From an uncultured Limnohabitans sp. (GTDB lineage Bacteria > Pseudomonadota > Gammaproteobacteria > Burkholderiales > Burkholderiaceae_C): DNA of 36,221 nt. The stretch is from positions 1-36,221 of the forward strand of contig CALEYZ010000198.1 of assembly GCA_937928195.1 (NCBI GenBank), in the 5' to 3' direction. Shown here piece after piece: positions 29,247 through 36,221 of this stretch. A program made the position numbers and the translations under genes. A model generated the notes under the pieces. It worked only from the letters and a program-made list of their open reading frames with translations. It ran no database searches and was not told where the DNA came from. The stretch's first letter is position 1; each line of letters opens with the position of its first letter.

Positions 29247-30473
29247 TCAGTCTAATTTGGCACCTGCCAAATACCAAGATGCGACCACCTCCCGCTCTTC
29301 AGGTGTGATGGCCGTGGCATTGTTCATGGGCATCTGCTTGGTCACGCTCACCTGCTGGTAAACATTTTGGGCGTTTAACTGAATGCCAGCGACAGAATCA
29401 AGGCGCACATTTTTCATTTGCACTTGCTCGCCATGACACATCAGGCAACGCTGCTCAATGATCGCTTTGACTTGTGCAAAAGCCACAGGCTTGGCTTGCA
29501 CGCCAGTCGAATTGGCATTTCCAGATGTGGCTCCCCAGGGCGCCATGGCCAAAATCACCGCCAAAATCAGGGCCACACCCACTGCAGCAAAGGGCCAAGG
29601 ATTTTTGGCTCGCCCCAAATGGAAACCATGGCGTTGCACAAAGAACTGACGAATCAAAGCGCCCGCAAACATCAACACAAACAAAATGAGCCAGCGCTGA
29701 GGGTGCGTGTACAAGAAGCTGTAGTGATTGCTCAACATGGCAAAAATAACTGGCAGCGTGAAATAGGTGTTGTGCACACTGCGTTGCTTGCCGCGTTTGC
29801 CGTGAATGGCCAAAGCCATGGCATCGTACTTCTCACCCGAGGTCATGGCAGCCACCACTTTGCGTTGGCCTGGAATGATCCAGACAAACACGTTGGCACT
29901 CATGGCGGTGGCAATCATGGCCCCAACCAACAGAAAGGCTGCTCTGCCAGCAAACAATTGGCAGGCCAGCCAAGCGGCAAAGGCCACGACACACAGCATC
30001 AGGCCCGCAACAATCAACTCACCATTCTTTTTAAAACCGAACAAGCGGCAAACGGTGTCGTACACAAACCAAAACGCCACCAAGAAACCCAGCGCAGCCG
30101 AAATGGCCATAGCGGGTGACCAGTCCATCAAGGATTTGTCGATCAGGTACGTGCTGGCATTCCACAAATACAAAACAGTGAAAAGCGCAAAGCCTGTGAG
30201 CCACGACGAATAACTCTCCCAAAAGAACCAATGCAATTTGGTGTGAATCTTTTTGGGCGCCACCATGTACTTCTGGGGGTTGTAAAAACCACCACCGTGC
30301 ACCGCCCACATGGCGCCGTCCACACCTTTCTCAAGCAAGTCAGGCGAGTTGGGTTTGAGCAAATTGTTGTCTAAAAAGACAAAGTAAAACGATGAGCCAA
30401 TCCATGCGATCACGGTGATCACATGGACCCAACGCAACAGCAGATTAAGCCAATCCAGTAAATAGGCGTCCAT
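29247..30473 (-). CDS. puuD: membrane-bound urate oxidase with cytochrome c domain
   Basis: A 408-residue inner-membrane enzyme of the PuuD (urate hydroxylase) family, oxidising urate to 5-hydroxyisourate with electrons passed to a cytochrome chain rather than producing peroxide. The N-terminal part has about eight membrane segments with W-V-H-V-I-T-V-I-A-W-I-G-S-S, W-A-V-H-G-G-G-F-Y and H-T-K-L-H-W-F-F-W-E-S-Y. The C-terminal domain is a class I cytochrome c with C-L-M-C-H (343-347) and M-P-M-N-N as likely Met ligand region. The ATG at 30473 is preferred over a TTG two codons upstream. It is 40 bp after xdhC on the same strand; the gap carries a TGTATACA palindrome. The product is the UraH substrate. 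Confidence 0.93.
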   Translation of the reverse strand: MDAYLLDWLNLLLRWVHVITVIAWIGSSFYFVFLDNNLLKPNSPDLLEKGVDGAMWAVHGGGFYNPQKYMVAPKKIHTKLHWFFWESYSSWLTGFALFTVLYLWNASTYLIDKSLMDWSPAMAISAALGFLVAFWFVYDTVCRLFGFKKNGELIVAGLMLCVVAFAAWLACQLFAGRAAFLLVGAMIATAMSANVFVWIIPGQRKVVAAMTSGEKYDAMALAIHGKRGKQRSVHNTYFTLPVIFAMLSNHYSFLYTHPQRWLILFVLMFAGALIRQFFVQRHGFHLGRAKNPWPFAAVGVALILAVILAMAPWGATSGNANSTGVQAKPVAFAQVKAIIEQRCLMCHGEQVQMKNVRLDSVAGIQLNAQNVYQQVSVTKQMPMNNATAITPEEREVVASWYLAGAKLD

Positions 30474-30476
30474 GGT

Positions 30477-30508
30477 CAATTTCCAAATTGTTTACCGAAG
30501 TGTATACA
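30477..30508. promoter_or_regulatory. palindromes between xdhC and puuD
   Basis: CAATTT-CC-AAATTG (30477-30490) overlaps the first bases before puuD, and TGTATACA (30501-30508, within TTGTATACAC on the minus strand) lies 27 bp upstream of its ATG. The second resembles GntR/FadR-type operators of the TTGTATACAA kind. No GntR gene is in the window. Confidence 0.4.
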
Positions 30509-30513
30509 ATTTT

Positions 30514-31332
30514 TCACGATTGCAAAAGCTGCGCAGCCACTGCGACAGCAATCACTTCAGGTTCTTTGCCCGTGATACCCGCAACCCCGATGGGGCAAGT
30601 GACCTGGCGACACTCAGCTTCCGAGAAGCCTCGTTCTGCCAAGCGACGTTTGAAAGTTGCCCATTTGGTGGCACTGCCAATGAGACCAATGAAGGCCAAA
30701 TCCTTTTGCTGGCGTTGCCGCAACAGACAGGCGGCCACCACATCCAAGTCTTCCGCATGGCTGAAACTCATGATCAATACCCGGCTGTGAGGCGACAAAT
30801 CAGGCACTGCGGCTTGGACAGGGTTGGAATGCTCGCACACGACCTGGGCGGGCACATTGCTGGGGAAAATTTCATCACGGCTGTCAATCCAGCGCACATG
30901 AAAGGGCAACGGGGCCAACACTTGCACCAAAGCTTTGCCCACATGACCGCCGCCAAACAAGGCCACGGGTTGAAAGCGTTGTGCAGCCTGATTCTGCATG
31001 AGCGCCTGCAAACGCGGGGCATCTTGGTGTGTGACCCACTCAAATTTCAGCACCAAAGCGCCGCCACAACACTGTCCCAAACTGGGACCCAAAGCAAAAC
31101 GTTTCTCGGCAGGCATGCGGAGCTGCCCGTTGGCAGATTGCAAGCTGCGACGGGCCTCTGCAATGGCTTCAAACTCCAAATGTCCGCCCCCAATGGTGCC
31201 CAAGAAATCGTCTGCAAACACGGCCATGAACGTGCCTGCACCACGCGGCACAGAGCCTTGCGCTTGCAAGACTGTGATCCAGATGGCGGGGGCTTGCGCC
31301 AATTTTTCAAGCAGGGTGGGAATCCAATGCAC
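30514..31332 (-). CDS. xdhC: xanthine dehydrogenase accessory protein XdhC
   Basis: A 272-residue cytosolic chaperone that binds molybdenum cofactor, promotes its sulfuration and inserts it into XdhB. The N-terminal XdhC/CoxI domain shows V-L-Q-A-Q-G-S-V-P-R-G-A-G-T-F-M and T-I-G-G-G-H-L-E-F-E-A, then G-Q-C-C-G-G. The C-terminal Rossmann-like domain has A-L-F-G-G-G-H-V-G-K-A-L and F-I-G-L-I-G-S-A-T-K-W, ending I-G-V-A-G-I-T-G-K-E-P-E-V-I-A-V-A-V-A-A. It is separated from xdhB by a gene on the opposite strand and precedes puuD by 40 bp. Confidence 0.94.
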   Translation of the reverse strand: MHWIPTLLEKLAQAPAIWITVLQAQGSVPRGAGTFMAVFADDFLGTIGGGHLEFEAIAEARRSLQSANGQLRMPAEKRFALGPSLGQCCGGALVLKFEWVTHQDAPRLQALMQNQAAQRFQPVALFGGGHVGKALVQVLAPLPFHVRWIDSRDEIFPSNVPAQVVCEHSNPVQAAVPDLSPHSRVLIMSFSHAEDLDVVAACLLRQRQQKDLAFIGLIGSATKWATFKRRLAERGFSEAECRQVTCPIGVAGITGKEPEVIAVAVAAQLLQS

Positions 31333-31367
31333 AGGGCGTGACTTTCAATCAGGGACTATTCAAACCA

Positions 31368-31379
31368 CACTGTACAGTG
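31368..31379. promoter_or_regulatory. 12-bp perfect palindrome between divergent xdhC and TonB-like genes
   Basis: CACTGTACAGTG is a perfect palindrome 35 bp upstream of the xdhC start and 38 bp upstream of the TonB-like start. Its position suits an operator for either gene. It lacks the 8-bp spacer of a classical LexA box. Confidence 0.4.
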
Positions 31380-31417
31380 ACAGAATGGGCTCTAGAGGTC
31401 TAGGAGACAAATTTCAA

Positions 31418-31927
31418 ATGACATTTCTTGACACAGCAAATACTTCTCGGACTCGGCTGGGTCTCAGCCTTGCCTGCGTGGCCCTGTGGATGGCAGGTTG
31501 CAGCACACCACCACCACCGACGCCAACGCCCCAACCGGCGCCTGTGGTGGTCAAGCCGATAGAACCTGCAAAACCTTCATTGCCCACTTCCAATGCACGC
31601 GATGCGCATGAGTACCGCGTTGATGCCGCCAAACACCTCTACAAGCTCAACGGTTCGCGCATCTTCAAAGGTCGCATGCCACCCATGCTGTATGCCGTGG
31701 GCGTCTTAGATGTCGAAGTCGACAAACAAGGTCAAGTGACACGCACCTATTGGGTCCGAGCCCCAGGCCATGCCCCCGAAGTCATGAAAGAAATTGAAAA
31801 AACAGTGCGCCAAGCCGCGCCCTACCCTGTCCCTGCGCACATGAACAAGGTGGTGTATTCAGACGTCTGGCTATGGCACAAGAGTGGCCGGTTTCAGCTT
31901 GACACGCTCACCGAGGGTCAAGACTGA
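31418..31927 (+). CDS. TonB C-terminal-domain lipoprotein
   Basis: A 169-residue lipoprotein. The signal sequence ends in lipobox W-M-A-G-C; a proline-rich linker follows (S-T-P-P-P-P-T-P-T-P-Q-P-A-P). The C-terminal part, V-G-V-L-D-V-E-V-D-K-Q-G-Q-V-T-R-T-Y-W-V-R-A-P-G-H and a helix E-V-M-K-E-I-E-K-T-V-R-Q-A-A-P-Y-P-V-P, has the TonB_C fold pattern. Unlike true TonB it has no N-terminal transmembrane ExbB-contacting helix, so a direct energy-transducing role is doubtful. GGAG lies 11 nt before the ATG at 31418; an alternative ATG is at 31385. It is on the opposite strand to the flanking xdh genes and its stop is 6 nt from the xdhB stop. Confidence 0.8.
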   Translation: MTFLDTANTSRTRLGLSLACVALWMAGCSTPPPPTPTPQPAPVVVKPIEPAKPSLPTSNARDAHEYRVDAAKHLYKLNGSRIFKGRMPPMLYAVGVLDVEVDKQGQVTRTYWVRAPGHAPEVMKEIEKTVRQAAPYPVPAHMNKVVYSDVWLWHKSGRFQLDTLTEGQD

Positions 31928-31933
31928 AACTTG

Positions 31934-34288
31934 TCAAACTGCCGCTTTGGCCTTCTCGCAGCTCATCAAAATCTTCTCTGGCGTGGCCGGTGCGCTCATG
32001 TGAACCACGGTTTTGTGATCCGCACTGGCACTGACCGCATCACGCAGCGCAAAGAAGGTGGACAAAGCCAGCATGAAGGGTGGCTCACCAACGGCTTTAG
32101 AATTGAAAGGCGTGGGCTTGACATTGCTACCGTCAAACAGGGTGACTTTGAAGTGCTCAGGTACATCACCGGCCACTGGAATTTTGTAAGTGCTGGGACC
32201 ATGCGTGAGGAACTTGCCCTTTTTGTCCCAGATGCACTCTTCCATGGTAAGCCAGCCCATGCCTTGAACATAGGCCCCTTCAATCTGACCTTTGTCGATA
32301 GCGGGGTTGATGCTCTTGCCTGCGTCATGAACAATGTCCACAGCCTTCAGCCACCATTCGCCAGTGCGTGTGTCGATTTCCACTTCACTGACGGATGCAC
32401 CGTAGCAGTAGTAATAGAACGCATGGCCCGTGAGGGTGGCAAAGTCGTATTTAATTTCGGGCGTCATGTAAAAGCCTGTCACTGACAAGCCCACACGGTC
32501 TAGCCAAGCTTGCTTGGCCACGGCCGTCCAGTCAACCGATTTACCGCCACCATGCGCCTTGTTGTTGGCAAAGCTCACGTCTGTTTCTTTGCAACCCAGC
32601 ATGTTGGCCGCCACAGGCGCCAAACGCGCGCGCATTTGGGCAGTGGCATTCATGATGGCCGCGCCGTTGATGTCGGCACCACTTGAAGCAGAGGTAGCAG
32701 AAGCGTTAGGCACTTTCTGAGTGTCGGTACCCGTCACACGAACGTACTGAATGTCAATGCCCAAACCATCGGCGCAAACCTGTGCCATTTTGGTGTTCAA
32801 GCCTTGACCCATTTCGGTGCCGCCATGGTTGACGCTGACCGAGCCATCCATGTAGATGTTGAGCAAAGCACCGCCTTGGTTCAGCATGGTGGCGGTGAAG
32901 CTGATACCAAATTTCAAAGGCACCAGGGCCAAACCACGCTTGCGTCGTTTGTTGACTTTGTTGAACGCATTGACGCTGTCGCGGCGTTCACGGTATTTGG
33001 CTTCAGACGCCACTTGGTCGATGACCTTGTCACCCACCCAGTCGGCAATGGTTTGACCATATTGCGTGACCATGGTGGCAGGATTGCCAGAGATGGCGGG
33101 GTCTTTGTAGATGTTGAGCAGGCGCACATCCAAAGGATCTTTGCCAATGTCGTTGGCGATTTGCTCAATGACCGTCTCAATGCCAAACATGCCTTGAGGT
33201 CCACCAAAACCGCGGTAAGCCGTGGCACTTTGCGTGTTGGTTTTGCAGCGATGGCTGACCAACTTCAACGCAGGGATGTGATAGCTGTTGTCGATGTGCA
33301 AACACGCACGATCATTCACAGGGCCTGAATAGTCAGTGCTGTAACCACAACGTGACATGAGGGTGATGTCGGCACCCAAAATGCGACCTTCATCGTCATA
33401 ACCCACTTCGTAATCAATGCGGAAATCGTGGCGCTTACCTGTGATCATCATGTCGTCGTCGCGGTTCACACGCAACTTGACAGGGCGCTGCAATTTGAAT
33501 GCGGCCAAAGCAGCGCTCTGACTGAAGATGCTGGCATTGCCTTCTTTGCCACCAAAGCCCCCTCCCATGCGTCGGCAAATCACTTCCACATCGTTGGTGC
33601 TCAAGTTCAATGCGGCTGCGGCTTCACGTTGGTTGCCGTCAGGGTGCTGCGTTGATGAATACAAGGTGAGCTGGCCATCTTCACGCGGCACGGCGTACGT
33701 GATTTGGCCTTCCATGTAGAACTGTTCTTGCTGACCCGTATCGGTACTGCCCTTCACTTTGCGGGGCGCTTTGGCAATGGCTTCGGCGGCGTTGCCACGC
33801 GTGATGCCTTTGGGCGGCATGATGAAACTCTGCGCTGCCATGGCTTCTTCAATGGTGAGAATGGGCTTGAGCTCTTTCACCAGCACCTTGGCTTTTTGTG
33901 CGGCTTCACGGGCATAAAGCATCTCGCGCGCCACCACCACAGCCACCACTTGGCCAACGAACTCCACTTTGCCAACAGCCAAGAAGGGATCGTCGTGAAC
34001 GATGGGGCCGCAATTGTTTTCGCCAGGAATGTCTTTGGCCGTGTAAACAGCCACCACACCATGCTCTTTGAGAATGGCTTCGCGGTCAATACCGTCGCCG
34101 ATCAACTCGCCATGCGCCACGGGTGACAAGATGAGGGCAGCGTACAAAGTGCCTGCCAATTCGGGCATGTCATCGGTGAACGTGGCCGTGCCGGTCACAT
34201 GCAGATGAGCCGACTCATGGACGACATCGGTGCCTTGTTGCAAACCAGACGCAGGCAATAAATTGTGCAAGGAAATGGGCGCGTTCAT
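31934..34288 (-). CDS. xdhB: xanthine dehydrogenase molybdopterin-binding subunit
   Basis: A 784-residue large subunit binding molybdenum cofactor; with XdhA it oxidises hypoxanthine and xanthine to urate using NAD+. Seen: H-V-T-G-T-A-T-F-T-D-D-M-P-E-L near the start, Q-E-Q-F-Y-M-E-G-Q (substrate-channel region), R-R-M-G-G-G-F-G-G-K-E (cofactor binding), A-Y-R-G-F-G-G-P-Q-G, G-G-T-E-M-G-Q-G-L-N-T-K-M and A-V-G-E-P-P-F-M-L with the catalytic base at Glu735. The length is that of bacterial XdhB. Its ATG follows the xdhA stop with no gap (TAAATG), with GAGGTGG as ribosome site, so the two are translationally coupled. xdhC follows only after the opposite-strand TonB-like gene. Confidence 0.96.
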   Translation of the reverse strand: MNAPISLHNLLPASGLQQGTDVVHESAHLHVTGTATFTDDMPELAGTLYAALILSPVAHGELIGDGIDREAILKEHGVVAVYTAKDIPGENNCGPIVHDDPFLAVGKVEFVGQVVAVVVAREMLYAREAAQKAKVLVKELKPILTIEEAMAAQSFIMPPKGITRGNAAEAIAKAPRKVKGSTDTGQQEQFYMEGQITYAVPREDGQLTLYSSTQHPDGNQREAAAALNLSTNDVEVICRRMGGGFGGKEGNASIFSQSAALAAFKLQRPVKLRVNRDDDMMITGKRHDFRIDYEVGYDDEGRILGADITLMSRCGYSTDYSGPVNDRACLHIDNSYHIPALKLVSHRCKTNTQSATAYRGFGGPQGMFGIETVIEQIANDIGKDPLDVRLLNIYKDPAISGNPATMVTQYGQTIADWVGDKVIDQVASEAKYRERRDSVNAFNKVNKRRKRGLALVPLKFGISFTATMLNQGGALLNIYMDGSVSVNHGGTEMGQGLNTKMAQVCADGLGIDIQYVRVTGTDTQKVPNASATSASSGADINGAAIMNATAQMRARLAPVAANMLGCKETDVSFANNKAHGGGKSVDWTAVAKQAWLDRVGLSVTGFYMTPEIKYDFATLTGHAFYYYCYGASVSEVEIDTRTGEWWLKAVDIVHDAGKSINPAIDKGQIEGAYVQGMGWLTMEECIWDKKGKFLTHGPSTYKIPVAGDVPEHFKVTLFDGSNVKPTPFNSKAVGEPPFMLALSTFFALRDAVSASADHKTVVHMSAPATPEKILMSCEKAKAAV

Positions 34289-35764
34289 TTAAGCCACCTC
34301 TGTCGTTTGTTGTTCAATGAAATCGATCACCAAATTGCGTGCCACCAATGAGCGGTAGGCCCATGTGGCGCGCAAACCATCCCGCGCCACAAAGCTGGCG
34401 GCAATGGCCGCATCCAAATCGGCTTCTTTGACGTCGCCCGGCGCTTTGCCTTCCAACACCGCTTCCAATTGAGGGGCGCGGCAAGGCGACGGTGCCAAAC
34501 CGTTGTAAGCCAGTTTCACATTGCTCAACTTGCCAGCCTTCAAGGTGTAGGTGATGGCTGCACATGTGGCAGAAATATCTTGTTCAAAACGCTTGCTGAC
34601 TTTGTGGGCGCGGAACACTTGACCGGCTTGCGGCTTGGGCAAAACAACGGCTTCAATGAACTCACCTGCTTGCAGCACGGTTTGTTTTTGACCTGTGTAG
34701 AACTGGTCCAAAGACACAGATCGCGTTTTGTCACCACAGCGCAAAGTCAGGGTGGTGCCCAAGGCCATCAGGCAAGGCATGGAATCGCCAATGGGGGAGC
34801 CATTGGCAATGTTGCCAGCCAAAGTGGCGGTAGATCGGATTGGGGGGGAACCAAAACGGCGAATCACCTCGGCAAAGTCGGGATAAGCTTTGGCCACCAA
34901 CGCTTCCACTTCAGTGAGTGACACCACGGCACCGATGTGCCAAGCCTGAGGAGTGTCTTTGACTTGTTTGAGTTCGGCCACGTTGCCCAAATACACAATG
35001 TGATCAGGTCGTGAGAATTGTTTGTTCACTTGCAAGCCCACCTCAGTGCTGCCGGCCAGCAAAGTAGAGGTGGGGTGCTTGACCAAATAGTCGGCCACTT
35101 CGGCAATGGTGGCTGGCGAGACAAATTCATTGCCTTTGCGGGTGCGCACCACAGGCTGCACAATGATGTCACCCTCTAAGCTGAGGGTCGGCGTTGAAGC
35201 ACGTTGAATTTCTTTCAGCAAAGGCACGTCGGCAGCATCGTCCAATTTGAGAGCTGCCTTGTTGCCACAAGCTTTTGACGCAGCATCCAAAATAGGCGCG
35301 TAGCCCGTGCAGCGGCACAGATTGCCACTAAGGGCATCGCTGACTTCTTGACGCTGAGGGGCCGGATTGACCTGCACCAAATTGACCAAGCTCATCACGA
35401 TGCCTGGGGTGCAGAAACCGCACTGCGAGCCGTGGCAATCCACCATGGCTTGTTGTACGGGATGCAAACTGCCATCGGCTTTTTTCAAACTCTCGACAGT
35501 TTTGACGGACTTGCCGTCCAAGGTGGGCAGGAGTTGAATGCAGCTGTTAACCGGCACGTAATCAACCCCGTTGCCGGAGGCATTCAAAGAGCCAACCATG
35601 ACGACGCAAGCACCGCAGTCACCCTCCGCACACCCCTCCTTGGTGCCTGTGCGATGCAATTGCTCGCGCAGGTAATCTAAAACAGTGGTGGTGCGGCGCT
35701 CGCCCTGGGCTTCGACGATGTTGCCGTCAAGCACAAAACGCACAGTGTTGGTCACTTGGCTCAT
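34289..35764 (-). CDS. xdhA: xanthine dehydrogenase iron-sulfur/FAD subunit
   Basis: A 491-residue small subunit. An N-terminal plant-ferredoxin-type 2Fe-2S domain has Cys45, Cys50, Cys53 (C-A-E-G-D-C-G-A-C) and Cys75. A second 2Fe-2S helical domain has C-G-F-C-T-P-G (115-118) and C-R-C-T-G-Y (150-152). The FAD domain (about 190-370) includes L-L-A-G-S-T-E-V-G-L and T-L-A-G-N-I-A-N-G-S-P-I-G-D-S, followed by the CO-dehydrogenase-flavoprotein C-terminal domain. It receives electrons from XdhB and reduces NAD+. It lies 91 bp after uraH on the same strand; that gap shows no clear promoter or terminator, so uraH-xdhA-xdhB may be one transcript. Confidence 0.96.
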   Translation of the reverse strand: MSQVTNTVRFVLDGNIVEAQGERRTTTVLDYLREQLHRTGTKEGCAEGDCGACVVMVGSLNASGNGVDYVPVNSCIQLLPTLDGKSVKTVESLKKADGSLHPVQQAMVDCHGSQCGFCTPGIVMSLVNLVQVNPAPQRQEVSDALSGNLCRCTGYAPILDAASKACGNKAALKLDDAADVPLLKEIQRASTPTLSLEGDIIVQPVVRTRKGNEFVSPATIAEVADYLVKHPTSTLLAGSTEVGLQVNKQFSRPDHIVYLGNVAELKQVKDTPQAWHIGAVVSLTEVEALVAKAYPDFAEVIRRFGSPPIRSTATLAGNIANGSPIGDSMPCLMALGTTLTLRCGDKTRSVSLDQFYTGQKQTVLQAGEFIEAVVLPKPQAGQVFRAHKVSKRFEQDISATCAAITYTLKAGKLSNVKLAYNGLAPSPCRAPQLEAVLEGKAPGDVKEADLDAAIAASFVARDGLRATWAYRSLVARNLVIDFIEQQTTEVA

Positions 35765-35855
35765 GATGGGAGTAGTTGGGGTTAGTTCAAAGCAAAGGTC
35801 GATTTTATTGATTTCGCCTGCTTCACGGGCGCCATTGACCAGAAATAATTGCGAT

Positions 35856-36209
35856 TTAAGAGCCGCGGTAGGTCGAGTAACTCCAGGGGCTCACCAAAAG
35901 AGGGACATGGTAGTGCTCGGACACGTTGGCCACCCCAAAATCAAGCGAGACCTGATTCAAGAACGAGGGCTCAGGCAGTTGAACGCCCCGGGCCTTGAAA
36001 TAGCCCGCGACATCAAACACCAAGCGGTAAGTGCCTTTTTGCAAACTGGCGTTGTCGTACAGCGGCCCATCTGGGTTGCGACCATCGGCATTCAGCTGAA
36101 AGCTCTTGACCAAGGTGGCAAATTGGCCTTCGGTGGTGTACAGGCTAACCTGCATGCCAGCTGCGGGGCAGCCGTGCATGGTGTCCAAAACGTGTGTGCT
36201 CAAACCCAT
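35856..36209 (-). CDS. uraH: 5-hydroxyisourate hydrolase (transthyretin-related)
   Basis: A 117-residue enzyme that hydrolyses 5-hydroxyisourate, the PuuD product, to OHCU on the way to allantoin. It has the family N-terminal motif T-H-V-L-D (5-9), the internal G-R-N-P-D-G, H-Y-H-V-P-L-L-V-S-P (catalytic His region) and the diagnostic C-terminal Y-R-G-S. There is no signal peptide, so it is cytosolic. The gene is complete; only 12 bases remain after its start in the window, so any promoter or upstream partner such as OHCU decarboxylase is out of view. It is followed by xdhA on the same strand. Confidence 0.96.
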   Translation of the reverse strand: MGLSTHVLDTMHGCPAAGMQVSLYTTEGQFATLVKSFQLNADGRNPDGPLYDNASLQKGTYRLVFDVAGYFKARGVQLPEPSFLNQVSLDFGVANVSEHYHVPLLVSPWSYSTYRGS

Positions 36210-36221
36210 GATGTGTCTTTC

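Noticed and set aside
30472..31341. 289-residue open frame antisense to xdhC
   Set aside because: XdhC is complete and motif-rich on the minus strand; the plus frame has no independent support.
31368..31379. LexA (SOS) box
   Set aside because: The site contains CTGTACAG, but a LexA box needs CTGT and ACAG separated by 8 bp; here they are adjacent.
30998..31417. N-terminal extension of the TonB-like lipoprotein reading frame
   Set aside because: The extension runs antisense through xdhC and would bury the lipoprotein signal; the start at 31418 has a ribosome site and gives a proper lipobox.

Overview
The window reads as chromosomal DNA of a betaproteobacterium of the order Burkholderiales, most likely a freshwater Comamonadaceae (Limnohabitans/Rhodoferax type). 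This is inferred from two orphan Bug-type (TctC) solute receptors, a BPSS1780-family membrane protein, an SHP/diheme-cytochrome/cytochrome b operon with a QseB/PmrA-like two-component system, and purine-catabolism genes of the xdhABC/puuD/uraH type. Coding density is high: 31 protein genes, no gap above about 180 bp. I saw no tRNA, rRNA, IS element, phage gene or CRISPR array.

Layout. 1-12.4 kb is mostly housekeeping: membrane protein, SlyD-like isomerase, UvrD-type helicase, GMP reductase (guaC), Bug receptor, an operon of TonB-dependent receptor plus arylformamidase-like hydrolase, RhlE-like RNA helicase, dCTP deaminase (dcd) and a second Bug receptor. 12.4-16.5 kb holds an orphan BMP-family binding protein divergent from a double-domain M16 peptidase. 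16.5-20.9 kb is a redox/sensing module on the minus strand: SHP-like cytochrome c, diheme cytochrome c, membrane cytochrome b, response regulator, histidine kinase, then a small RTX-type secreted protein. 21-36.2 kb is a purine uptake and degradation island: a BMP-type ABC transporter (ATPase, two permeases, lipoprotein), a Crp/Fnr regulator, glycerate 2-kinase, an 8-oxoguanine-deaminase-like amidohydrolase, membrane urate oxidase PuuD, XdhC, a TonB-like lipoprotein on the opposite strand, XdhB, XdhA and 5-hydroxyisourate hydrolase.

How it fits together. Purine (nucleo)bases would enter through the ABC transporter. XdhA/B (with XdhC inserting cofactor) oxidises hypoxanthine/xanthine to urate, and the deaminase adds urate from 8-oxoguanine. 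PuuD and UraH continue towards allantoin, and glycerate kinase can assimilate the glyoxylate released further down. GuaC, some 20 kb away, recycles GMP to IMP.

Most interesting signals: (1) near-identical PmrA-box-like direct repeats (CTTAAG-N5-CTTCA) upstream of both the SHP operon and the RTX gene, suggesting that the operon's own QseB/PmrA-like regulator controls both; (2) a terminator/antiterminator pair in the guaC leader, suggesting transcription attenuation; (3) a cysteine-free FNR-like regulator with an FNR-type E-x-x-S-R recognition helix, with TTGAT-N5-TCAA boxes in front of its own gene and of the orphan BMP gene. All assignments come from reading the sequence; no database search was run.
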